Of a stretch of DNA of 33,236 nucleotides, positions 16,248-23,747 are shown piece after piece (within the stretch, counting starts at the first letter, position 1; each line of letters begins with the position of its first letter). The DNA lies in the NCBI GenBank assembly GCA_002841945.1, contig PHBI01000062.1, positions 1-33,236 on the forward strand, read 5' to 3'. Origin of the DNA: Deltaproteobacteria bacterium HGW-Deltaproteobacteria-14 (GTDB lineage Bacteria > Myxococcota_A > UBA9042 > PHBI01). Under the pieces are notes generated by a model. That model saw only the letters and a program-made list of their open reading frames with translations, had not been told where the DNA came from and did not search any database. The position numbers and the translations under genes were made by a program.

Positions 16248-16963
16248 CGCACCACCTCCAGGCGGCGAACGGGCTGGTCGTTGCTGACGGGGGCCTGGCC
16301 GAGGACGGCGCCGCTCGCGGCGTCGACCCAGACGTAGAAGTGAGCCACCCACGGGATGAGGGCGGCCGGGACCCGCCACGCCTGGCGAGCGGGGCCGACC
16401 CCGCGCCAGAACGCCACGCGGGTCGCGCGGCCGACCGCGGCGACGCCGAAGCGCTCGCGGACCGCCGCGCCGGCGGCGGCCGGGCCGATGTCCTGCGCGA
16501 TGGGCGCGAGGGCGGCGGGGGTCGGGTCGACCTGAACGGCGCGGACCGCGCCGCTGGCGTCGAAGGTCAGGACGAGCGCGCTCCCCTCGACGACGAGGCC
16601 GTCGAGTCCCGCGGCGAGCTTCACGCTGACGCCGTCGCGAAACGCCGTGACCTCGTCGACCGACAGCGTCAACGCCGGGGACAACCCGAGGAGGTCTCTG
16701 TGCGCTGCACAAAACGCCAGCGCGCGGCTGGCGGGGTCGATCCCCGGGGCGGCGACGGCGAGGCGCCGGATCGCCGTCGGCGTGGCGCGCAGCGCGTCCC
16801 ACGAGAGGCGGGCGTCGGCCCCGAAGCGCGCACGGACGGCGTCCTCCCACCCGGCGCGGTCCGCGGGACGGAGCGGCTGGGGTGAGGAGACCGGGGCCGC
16901 CGCCACGGCGGGCGGCGCGAGGGTGAGGAGTGCGGCGCACAGGCCGGCTGCGAGGCGGATCAT
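16244..16963 (-). CDS. Stand-alone FTP/PepSY propeptide-like protein
   Basis: 239 residues; the start at 16963 has a GGGAG ribosome-binding site and gives a signal peptide (MIRLAAGLCAALL... ending near AVAAAP, residue 24). The body resembles the fungalysin/thermolysin propeptide region: an FTP-like part (to about 120: ALAFCAAHRDLLGL, V-L-T-F-D-A-S-G) and a PepSY-like end with the hallmark F-Y-V-W-V-D-A-A-S-G-A-V-L-G. No zinc motif is present. Its TGA overlaps the ATG of the metallopeptidase gene. In the family this region is fused to the enzyme and serves as foldase and inhibitor, so here it probably works in trans on its neighbour (inference). Confidence 0.75.
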   Translation of the reverse strand: MIRLAAGLCAALLTLAPPAVAAAPVSSPQPLRPADRAGWEDAVRARFGADARLSWDALRATPTAIRRLAVAAPGIDPASRALAFCAAHRDLLGLSPALTLSVDEVTAFRDGVSVKLAAGLDGLVVEGSALVLTFDASGAVRAVQVDPTPAALAPIAQDIGPAAAGAAVRERFGVAAVGRATRVAFWRGVGPARQAWRVPAALIPWVAHFYVWVDAASGAVLGQAPVSNDQPVRRLEVVR

Positions 16964-17044
16964 CTGTTCTCCCGGGCGAAGCGTCCGGGGACGGTACCCG
17001 AGTGCCACTCGCGAGGAACAGCGCTTTTCGTCGGCCGCGGGCGC

Positions 17045-17542
17045 CTACATGAACTTGCCCTCTGCCTTCAGCCGCTCGAAGCGCGCGACATCGCGCGTCT
17101 TGAAGACCGTCGCCGGGTTCCCGCCGACGATGGCGCAGCGCGGCACGTCGCGGACGACCACCGCGCCGGCCTGCACGATGGCCCCCTCGCCGATCCGGAC
17201 GCCGCCGAGCACCAGCACGTTGGAGCCGAACCACACGAAGGGCTCGATGGTCACCGGCTTGTTGATCATCGTGGCGTCGTAGGGGATCGCCTCGCCCTCG
17301 TAGTTGTGGACGTGGGTGATGATCTGACACCCGTCCCCGGAGTGGAAGTAGTCGCCGATCTCCACGCGACCGTCCCCGCGGACGCGCATCCCGTTGAAGT
17401 TGCAGTGGGAACCGATGACGGTCCGGGGTGAGACCCGCGTCGGCCCCCACACGAGGAGGCGGGGCCCGACGGCCTCGGCCCGCGATCGCACCCGCCATCG
17501 GTACCAGGCCCCGACGAGCCGCTTCAGCACGCTCTTTCCCAC
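17045..17542 (-). CDS. Left-handed beta-helix (hexapeptide) acyltransferase
   Basis: 165 residues from a GTG start at 17542, preceded by AGGGGA. Repeated hexapeptide-like turns run from about residue 25 to 150. They include IGSHCNFNG and IGDYFHSGDG. They also include the WbbJ/maltose-acetyltransferase-type end VWFGSNVLVLGGVRIGEGAIVQAGAVVVRDV, followed by G-G-N-P-A. The predicted catalytic His lies in the HVHNYEG region. Such enzymes O- or N-acetylate sugars, often in surface polysaccharide synthesis; no substrate can be assigned. It lies downstream of the FIST-kinase pair with a 176-bp gap that contains a small GC hairpin near 17567-17582 and no supported gene. Confidence 0.82.
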   Translation of the reverse strand: MGKSVLKRLVGAWYRWRVRSRAEAVGPRLLVWGPTRVSPRTVIGSHCNFNGMRVRGDGRVEIGDYFHSGDGCQIITHVHNYEGEAIPYDATMINKPVTIEPFVWFGSNVLVLGGVRIGEGAIVQAGAVVVRDVPRCAIVGGNPATVFKTRDVARFERLKAEGKFM

Positions 17543-17718
17543 GGCGTCCCCTCGCGCTGCGCCAGGCCCCTTCCTTCGGGGCTCACCTCGCTGAGCCTCG
17601 CTCGCCCCTGGCCACCGTCCGGCCGGCCGCGCGGGCCTCCCGGTCGATCTTTCACGAGGGCAGGTACCACCTGAGCGGCCAGCCGACAACGCCCGCGCCG
17701 ACACGCGCGCCGCGGCGG

Positions 17719-19464
17719 CTACGACGCCGGCCGACGCGCCCGTCGGGTGTGCTTGTCGAGGGTGTCGATCAGCTCGCTGGGATCGATCGGCTTGGTGAGG
17801 AACGCGTCCATCCCGGCGTCGAAGCACGGGGCCCGATCCTCCTCCATGGCGCTGGCGGTGAGCGCGATGATCGGCGGCCGCCGGCGCCCGGGGCGCACCA
17901 TCTCGCGGATGCGGCGGGTCGCGGTGTAGCCGTCCATGACGGGCATGTGGACGTCCATCAAGACCGCGTCGAACTCGCGCTCGGCCACGCGCTCGAGGGC
18001 GACCGCCCCGTTCTCGACCACGACGCAGGTGTAGCCGGCCCGCTCGACCAGCTTCCTCACGACGAGCTGGTTGATCAGGTTGTCCTCGACGACGAGCACC
18101 GTCCCGAGGCTGCTCGCCGAGTCCGACCCGAGGGGCGCGAAGGCCAACGGTGGTGGTGCCGGGTGCCGGAAGGCGCCGCAGCCGCCCTCCCCCTCGAGCA
18201 CGTCGGCGAGCTGGGTGTGGCGCAGCGGGAGGTGAACGATCCCCTCGGGGGTGAACGGCGGCGGCAGGGGCGCCGGGCGCCACGGGTCGACCAGCTGGAT
18301 CCAGCGCCGATCACAGCGCGGCCCGTCCGCGCCGGCCTGCCGAGACATCCCTTCGAGGTCACCGAGCACCAGCGAGACCCCCTTCGCATCGCAATATTCC
18401 GGATCCGCATTATCATCAACTTCAACAGCCTCAACGTTCATGCGACGCAGCATTGCGCGCAGCGAACGGGCGGTGAGTTGGTCACCGACGGCGACGCCGA
18501 CCCGGCTCTTGATGCGTTTGGTCGCGGGGGACTGGCGCGTCGGCGTGACCGGGAAGAAGACGGTGAAGCGGGTCCCTTCCCCGGGCCGGGAGTCGACGCT
18601 GATGCTGCCCTCGTTGAGCCGGACGAGCTGGCCGACGATCGCGAGGCCGAGGCCCGAGCCGCCGTAGCGTCGGGTCACGGTGGTGTCCGCCTGGGAGAAC
18701 GGCTCGAAGATCTGGGCGACGCGGTCCGGCGGGATGCCGACCCCGGTGTCGGCCACGACGATCTCGAGCGCCCCGCGCTCGTGGTCCCAGCCGAGCTCGA
18801 CCGCTACGTGCCCGGACTCGGTGAACTTGATCGCGTTGCTCAGGAGGTTGTTCAGGATCTGGCGCAGGTGGCGCACGCTGCCGCGGACGCGCGCGGGCAC
18901 CTCCGGACCGACCACCGCCGCGAGCACCATCCCACGGCGGTAGGCGGCGGCCGCCATCAGCACGCACTGCCCCTCGATCAGCTCGTCGACGTCGAACTCG
19001 ACGGCCTCCGGCTCCATCTGGCCGGCCTCGACCTTGGAGTAGTCGAGCACGTCGTCGAGCAGGCCCAGGAGGTTCCTGGCGGCGGTGAAGGCGGTCTCGA
19101 GGTAGTCGCGCTCGGAGTCGTCGAGGGAGGCGTCGCGCAGCAGCTCGAGCATCCCGAGGAGCCCGTTCATCGGCGTGCGGATCTCGTGGCTCATGTTCGC
19201 GAGGAAGGCGCTCTTCGCGCGCGCCGCCGCCTCGGCGCGCCCGGCCTGCAGCTGGAGCTGGGCGTGGGCGTCCATGATCAGCTTGCGGTGGCGCTCGGCG
19301 CTGGCGCCCGCGCGCGCCGCGAGTTCCTCGACCCGCGCGACGTGACGCCGGGCGTGCCGCAGCTCCTTGTCGAGCTGCGCGACGCGGGCCTCCAACTCGG
19401 CGCAGCGCCCGCAGGGCTCGGCCCGCTCGCTGCCCGCGTCGCTGGTGGCGAGATATTCGATCAT
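17719..19464 (-). CDS. Cytoplasmic hybrid histidine kinase (HisKA-HATPase-pseudoreceiver-receiver)
   Basis: 581 residues, start at 19464 with a GGAGG ribosome-binding site. A coiled coil (about 20-85) leads to HisKA with MSHEIRTPMN (phospho-His93). HATPase has the N-box LLSNAIKF (Asn210), DTGVGIP (239-245) and GGSGLGLAI. A central segment (about 320-425) has a receiver-like fold but lacks the acidic pocket and Lys, so it is a pseudoreceiver. The C-terminal receiver (455-575) is canonical, with Asp504 and Lys558-Pro. There are no membrane segments and no sensor of its own. Its ATG shares one base with the stop of the upstream FIST gene (TGATG), so FIST is probably its input. It lacks an HPt domain. 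Confidence 0.92.
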   Translation of the reverse strand: MIEYLATSDAGSERAEPCGRCAELEARVAQLDKELRHARRHVARVEELAARAGASAERHRKLIMDAHAQLQLQAGRAEAAARAKSAFLANMSHEIRTPMNGLLGMLELLRDASLDDSERDYLETAFTAARNLLGLLDDVLDYSKVEAGQMEPEAVEFDVDELIEGQCVLMAAAAYRRGMVLAAVVGPEVPARVRGSVRHLRQILNNLLSNAIKFTESGHVAVELGWDHERGALEIVVADTGVGIPPDRVAQIFEPFSQADTTVTRRYGGSGLGLAIVGQLVRLNEGSISVDSRPGEGTRFTVFFPVTPTRQSPATKRIKSRVGVAVGDQLTARSLRAMLRRMNVEAVEVDDNADPEYCDAKGVSLVLGDLEGMSRQAGADGPRCDRRWIQLVDPWRPAPLPPPFTPEGIVHLPLRHTQLADVLEGEGGCGAFRHPAPPPLAFAPLGSDSASSLGTVLVVEDNLINQLVVRKLVERAGYTCVVVENGAVALERVAEREFDAVLMDVHMPVMDGYTATRRIREMVRPGRRRPPIIALTASAMEEDRAPCFDAGMDAFLTKPIDPSELIDTLDKHTRRARRPAS

Positions 19465-20639
19465 CAGACGCCTCCGGCCCGGGGGACGCTGCGGACGGCG
19501 ACGGTCACGCACGTCTCGTTGTGGAAGCGAGGGCTCCCGCCCTCGATCCGCCCGATCTCGCCGTAGCTGTAGAAGCCCACCATCGGGACGTCCGGGAGGC
19601 CGCGCGCCGCAAGGCGGGACCGCATCCCGAGCTGCTCGACGCCGCACTCGGTGCCGAGGATGGTCTGGCGCCCCGCGCAGCTGATGACGAGGAGCAGCTC
19701 GGGGGGAGCGGCCGCCCCGTCGAGGGCGGCGTCGAGCGAGTCGACCGCGGCGGCGAGGACCTGAGCGGACGTCGCGATGGTCAGGCGGACCGTCGCGTTC
19801 AGCGGGACGCTGCCGTACGCCACCGCTGAGCCGTCGTCACCGAGCCGCATCAGAGCACGGAGGTAGAAATCCTTTGGATCCAACGGGTTGGGAAACACGG
19901 CAAGCGGGTGATCGAGGAGCTCGTGGATGCCGAAGCCCGGAAAGTGCTGGTCGAGGATCTCCCGCGGGGTGCGCCCGTCGATCCGGCGGACGACGGCGCC
20001 ATCGGCCGCGGTGACGGTCATCGGCGCGCCGATCGGCTGCCAGCCGGCGGCGACGCCGCTCGTCACCTCGAGCGGGCCGTAGCAAGCCAGCACGACCACG
20101 GCGTCGGTCAAGACCTGGTCGCGCGCGAACTGTGAGGTGCCGGTGAACCTCCAGTCATCCGCTGCGCTGCCTCCGAAGATCGGCGGTGGGGAGGGCCCGT
20201 AGGCGCCGACGATGGCGTCGACGACCTCGACCATGTCGCCGGCCAGAGCGTCGGGGAAGACGAGCACCAGCGCGGGCCGCTCACCGCGGCGGGCCGCCCC
20301 GGTGGCGGCCGCGCGGGCGGCGCCAGCGATGTCCGCGCGGAGCCCGCGCCCGACGCCGATCTCGAAGTCGACGCCGTCGCCGCTGAGGAGCATCAGCAGC
20401 ACGCCGTCGGTGTGATAGTCGAGGTGACTCAGGGTCCCGTTGGCGGTGCAGCCGGCCAGGGCGATGCCGGGATGGCGCGCGTTGACGGCGGCGACGAGGG
20501 CCGCGCTGTCGTAGTCGAGCGACGCGAACAGGACGCCGGCCACGGGCGAGCCGTCGCCACCGGCGCCAGGCGCGAGGAGCTCGGCGATGATGTCCTCGGT
20601 GTCGATGGCGTCTGAGTGGATCGTGGTCACAGCGAGCAT
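19464..20639 (-). CDS. FIST-domain sensory protein
   Basis: 391 residues, start at 20639 with AGGGGA upstream. FIST_N spans about 30-220 (VLFASLDYD, IALAGCTANG, ALVLVFPDAL, PIFGGSAADDW) and FIST_C about 230-370, with the conserved MVGFYSYGEIG end. FIST proteins are cytoplasmic small-molecule sensors, proposed to bind amino acids, that feed kinases and cyclases. Here translation is coupled to a sensorless hybrid kinase, so it is likely the ligand-sensing partner in trans. No signal peptide or membrane segment is visible. The promoter region upstream (20640-20725) holds no clear motif. Confidence 0.9.
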   Translation of the reverse strand: MLAVTTIHSDAIDTEDIIAELLAPGAGGDGSPVAGVLFASLDYDSAALVAAVNARHPGIALAGCTANGTLSHLDYHTDGVLLMLLSGDGVDFEIGVGRGLRADIAGAARAAATGAARRGERPALVLVFPDALAGDMVEVVDAIVGAYGPSPPPIFGGSAADDWRFTGTSQFARDQVLTDAVVVLACYGPLEVTSGVAAGWQPIGAPMTVTAADGAVVRRIDGRTPREILDQHFPGFGIHELLDHPLAVFPNPLDPKDFYLRALMRLGDDGSAVAYGSVPLNATVRLTIATSAQVLAAAVDSLDAALDGAAAPPELLLVISCAGRQTILGTECGVEQLGMRSRLAARGLPDVPMVGFYSYGEIGRIEGGSPRFHNETCVTVAVRSVPRAGGV

Positions 20640-20785
20640 GCGTCCCCTGTCGGTGGCGGCACCGCCCCCTGAACTACGGTCGCCGCGGGGCTGCGCTTGA
20701 GCCATCTCTTGATCTGATGATCTGACGAGATCCGAAAGTCGCGCGCCCCGGCGGCCAAGACCGCGGGAGCCTCCGCTGGCTGACC

Positions 20786-21250
20786 GGCGGTGGCGACAGC
20801 GGGGGACCAGCCTTCGTCCGACCGCGGCGGCACCTGACCAGGTACCTCGCCGGCGTCACCTCCTACGGCGACAACGCCCGCGCGGCCTACGGTGTCAGCA
20901 CCCGCGTCGACGCCTACGAGGCGTGGATCGCGGACTTCGCCGGTCCCCCCGTGACCTGCGCCGCCGACGGCTACTGCGACCCCGCGTGCGCCGCCGGCGC
21001 CGACCCCGACTGCGCCACCCCGAGCTGCGTCGCGGACGGCTACTGCGACCGCGCGTGCGCCGCCGGCGCCGACCCCGACTCCGCCCAGGGCGGCGGGTCC
21101 TGCGGCGACGGCACCTGCGACGCGGGCGAGAGCTGCGACGGGCGCTCGGGTACCAGCGCCTGCAGCTCCGACTGTCCCGGCAAGACCACCGGCAAGCCCT
21201 CGGGACGCGACTGCGTCGCGGGCGGCGTCTGCGAAGGCCCGGGCTGCTGA
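20786..21250 (+). pseudogene. 5'-truncated trypsin-like (S1) protease with Cys-rich tail
   Basis: An open frame to the TGA at 21250 begins with GGDSGGPAF (the catalytic-Ser motif of S1 proteases). It continues as a normal S1 C-terminus: YLAGVTSYGDN, then YGVSTRVDAYEAWI. The catalytic His and Asp regions are missing, the Cys usually two residues before GDSGGP is absent, and the frame is closed by a stop at 20723. No convincing start codon exists. After the protease part come two near-identical Cys repeats (ADGYCDxACAAGADPD) and a Cys-rich end (CGDGTCDAGESC), a style common in myxobacterial secreted proteases. It is interpreted as the surviving 3' end of a deleted gene. A GTG at 20951 could express only the Cys-rich tail, which seems unlikely. 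Confidence 0.75.
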
Positions 21251-21278
21251 TCTGCTCCTCGCCTCGCCGCGACGCCGG

Positions 21279-21287
21279 TGCTATGAC
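21279..21287 (+). promoter_or_regulatory. Candidate extended -10 promoter
   Basis: TGCTATGAC lies about 70 nt upstream of the lipoprotein start at 21356 and matches the TGCTATG element before the MaoC-type gene. No clear -35 is present. Confidence 0.3.
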
Positions 21288-21355
21288 CGGGTCGCGCCGG
21301 GGCTCCTCGATGCCGCATTGCACCACGGCGCCACCACCCGAACACGGCGTCTCCC

Positions 21356-23155
21356 ATGCGATTGATCGCGATCGAATTTGGCATTGCAGCGTGGCTCCTG
21401 CTGGGCGCCTGCGGGGACGATCCCCAGCCGGCCAACGACACGGCGGGCGCCGACAGCGCCGCCGACACCACCGGCGTTGACGCCTCGGACACGGCGTCAC
21501 CGACCGACACCCTGAGCGCCGACGGGGTGACGCCCGACGTCGAGGCGCTGGACACCGTCGCAGCGGACGCGGTCGCCGACGCGGCCGTGGAGGACACGAC
21601 GGCGCTCGTCGACACCCGCGACGGCGCGGCCGACGCGGTGGAGGACGCCGAAGACGCCCAGCTCGCCGACACCGCTGACACCGCAGGCCCCTCGGACGTC
21701 GACACCGGGGACGCGAGCGTGGGCGACACGAGCGGCGGTGACACGAGCGTGGGCGACACGAGCGTGAGCGACACCAGCGTGGGCGACACGAGCGCCGACG
21801 ACGCGGTGATCCCGCAGGCGGACAACGTCATCGCCGAGGGCAGCTTCGAGCAGTGGTCCGCGGGCCTCCCGGTCGGCTGGTTCGGCGGGGCGTCGAACCT
21901 GGCCAGCGACAGCGTCGTCGAGGACACGAGCGCGGCCCACGACGGGGTCCGAGCGTGTCAGCTCATCAACGCCGGGTCGACCCACAAGCGCTTCACCACC
22001 GCGCCCTTCGCGCTCGCGGCCGGCCACTACAGCTGCACCTACTGGGTGCGCGGGGCGGGCGAGATCCGCAACGCGCGCTACGCCGGGGACTACTCGAGCT
22101 ACTCGAGCTACACGACCATCGACGCCGACACCTGGACCCCGGTGAGCTACGCCTTCAACGCGGCGGCCGACGTCGCGACCTTCGAGCTCATCTTCTCGGT
22201 GCGCAACACCGGGGCGACCCGCGGCCACCTCCACCTCGACGACGTGCGCTGCGCACGCACGGACGAGCCCTGCGACGCCGTCACGTGCCAGCCCTACCAG
22301 GTGTGCCAGAACGCCACCGCGAGCTGCGTGACGGCGCCGGGCTTCTGCGACGGGGCCGGCGAGTGCGCCAGCTGGCAGGTGTGCGGGGCGGACCACCGCT
22401 GCGCGCTCGCGCCCGGTGCGTGCGTGAGCACCGCGGACTGCGACGGGGACACCCCGGTCTGCGACCTCGGAGCCCACGCCTGCGTGGCGGGCGACCCGTG
22501 CGCTGGTGTGCAGTGCAGCGAGTGGCAGCAGTGCCGGCCGTCGGACGCCAGCTGCCAGGTGGCGCCTGGCAGATGTGCCGCCCTCGTGGACTGCGATGGC
22601 GCGCTCCCGACCTGCGATCTCGCAACGCACACGTGCATCGCGGTGGACGCGCCGGCCAACGTGGTCCCCAACGGCGGCTTCGAGGCGTGGGGGGAATACA
22701 CCCTCTTCGGCGCGACCAGCTACCTCCTGCCGGACTACTGGTACGGCGTATGCGACGGCTGCTCGCCCTACTACCCGACGACCGAGATCGCGCCCGCCAA
22801 CGTGCGGCAGTACACGGCGGCGGTCCATGGCGGCAGCTACGCCTGCCAGCTGGTCGACGCGACGGCGCCGGCCGAGCGCTTCGTGACCGAGCCGTTCGCC
22901 GTGGTGCCCGGAAGAACCTACCACTGCGCCTACCGCGTCCGCGGCCACGGCACCTACCGCCAGCGCGCCTACTGCGGCGGCTGGGGGCCGGACACGACCT
23001 TCACGGCCATCGACAGCGATGACTGGCAGCGGACGAGCTTCACGATGAGCGGCGCCGTCTCGTGGTGCGTGTTGGTCTTCTACGCCAGCAACACCAACGC
23101 GGACCGCGACCACATCCAGCTCGACGACGTCGTCTGCATCGCCCCGACCCCCTGA
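21356..23155 (+). CDS. Lipoprotein with duplicated jelly-roll-like domains and Cys-rich middle
   Basis: 599 residues. It has a lipoprotein signal (L-L-G-A-C, Cys19) and a long Asp/Thr/Ala linker (about 20-158), ending in a GDTSV pentapeptide repeat. Two copies of a roughly 140-160-residue beta-rich domain follow. Copy 1 (about 160-300) and copy 2 (about 437-599) each open with N-V-(I/V)...FE-W, share A-C-Q-L and F-T/V-x-x-P-F-A, and end in H-(L/I)-(H/Q)-L-D-D-V-x-C. The layout resembles CBM4/9-like carbohydrate-binding domains, though binding residues cannot be confirmed. Between them are about 20 Cys in C-x4/5-C repeats, themselves duplicated (CDGDTPVCDLGAHAC, CDGALPTCDLATHTC). It probably sits on the outer surface as an adhesin or glycan-binding protein. 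No clear ribosome-binding site. Confidence 0.75.
   Translation: MRLIAIEFGIAAWLLLGACGDDPQPANDTAGADSAADTTGVDASDTASPTDTLSADGVTPDVEALDTVAADAVADAAVEDTTALVDTRDGAADAVEDAEDAQLADTADTAGPSDVDTGDASVGDTSGGDTSVGDTSVSDTSVGDTSADDAVIPQADNVIAEGSFEQWSAGLPVGWFGGASNLASDSVVEDTSAAHDGVRACQLINAGSTHKRFTTAPFALAAGHYSCTYWVRGAGEIRNARYAGDYSSYSSYTTIDADTWTPVSYAFNAAADVATFELIFSVRNTGATRGHLHLDDVRCARTDEPCDAVTCQPYQVCQNATASCVTAPGFCDGAGECASWQVCGADHRCALAPGACVSTADCDGDTPVCDLGAHACVAGDPCAGVQCSEWQQCRPSDASCQVAPGRCAALVDCDGALPTCDLATHTCIAVDAPANVVPNGGFEAWGEYTLFGATSYLLPDYWYGVCDGCSPYYPTTEIAPANVRQYTAAVHGGSYACQLVDATAPAERFVTEPFAVVPGRTYHCAYRVRGHGTYRQRAYCGGWGPDTTFTAIDSDDWQRTSFTMSGAVSWCVLVFYASNTNADRDHIQLDDVVCIAPTP
21709..21795 (+). repeat. 15-bp in-frame tandem repeat (GDTSV units)
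   Basis: About six imperfect 15-bp units encode G-D-T-S-V variants inside the linker of the lipoprotein. Copy-number change would alter linker length without shifting the frame. Confidence 0.8.
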
Positions 23156-23157
23156 CC

Positions 23158-23176
23158 GCGCCCCTCGACGAGGCGC
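23158..23176. terminator. Possible bidirectional terminator hairpin
   Basis: GCGCC (23158-23162) pairs with GGCGC (23172-23176), with a short inner TC/GA pairing. It fills the 22-bp gap between two convergent genes. There is no strong T-run on either side. Confidence 0.3.
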
Positions 23177-23177
23177 C

Positions 23178-23699
23178 TCACTCGTAGGTGAAGGTCCCGG
23201 CGCTCCCCGAGCGCGGGTTGTCGGGGTCGTTCGGCTCGCCCCAGCCGTAGTAGACGAGGACGTCGTAGGTCCCGACGGGGTTGGCCGGCGTCTCGAACTC
23301 GATCTGGCACGGCCCAAAGTGGACGTCCGGCCCGTACAGCATCTCGGTCGCGGGCGCGGCGCCGAGCTTCATCATCCAGGTCAGCGCCCCGATATGGAAC
23401 TCCATGCCCTCGGCGACCAGGCGCGTGCCCCCGGCCGCAGGCCCGTGGCGCGGGGAGATGCGCAACGGACCCACGCACGGGTCGGGCGCGACGGTGTCCA
23501 CGGCGGAGACGGTGTCCACGGCGGCGACGGTGTCCACGGCGGCGACCGTGTCCACGGCGACCGCGGTGTCGGCGTCCCTCGTCTCGGAGGTGTCGGCCAC
23601 GTCGGCGTCGCCCGCCGCTGCGGTGTCGGCGACCGAGCCGCCGCGGGGATCGAGGCACCCGGCCAGGCCGAGCAGGAGGAACGGGACGAGTCGCGTCAT
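23178..23699 (-). CDS. IPT/TIG-domain lipoprotein
   Basis: 173 residues, start at 23699. A strong lipobox (L-G-L-A-G-C, Cys15) is followed by an Asp/Thr/Ala/Val linker with four VDTVAA-type hexapeptide units. The rest (about 85-173) looks like an immunoglobulin-like IPT/TIG domain: L-R-I-S-P-R-H-G-P-A-A-G-G-T, then CQIEFETP and a G-T-Y-D-V-L-V-Y-Y-G strand. Likely a small surface-exposed lipoprotein. It lies 48 nt downstream of the phospholipase D-family gene on the same strand and may be in its operon. An ATG six codons upstream is possible but less signal-like. Confidence 0.7.
   Translation of the reverse strand: MTRLVPFLLLGLAGCLDPRGGSVADTAAAGDADVADTSETRDADTAVAVDTVAAVDTVAAVDTVSAVDTVAPDPCVGPLRISPRHGPAAGGTRLVAEGMEFHIGALTWMMKLGAAPATEMLYGPDVHFGPCQIEFETPANPVGTYDVLVYYGWGEPNDPDNPRSGSAGTFTYE
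23491..23562 (-). repeat. 18-bp in-frame tandem repeat (VDTVAA units)
   Basis: Four units with 18-bp spacing (starting near 23491, 23509, 23527 and 23545) encode VDTV(A/S)A in the TIG lipoprotein linker. Units are nearly identical at the DNA level, suggesting recent expansion. Confidence 0.8.
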
Positions 23700-23747
23700 G
23701 CCCCCCACCCTACCCATTCATGTCCGCCGGCGCGAAGCTCGTGGGAA

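Noticed and set aside
17428..19566. 712-codon plus-strand open frame opposite the hybrid kinase
   Set aside because: No motifs; the minus strand contains a canonical HisKA, HATPase and receiver.
20705..20735. Clustered GATCTGATGATCTGACGAGATC as an operator or insertion site
   Set aside because: Short repeats of GATCTGA are visible, but symmetry is poor and no link to a gene start can be shown.
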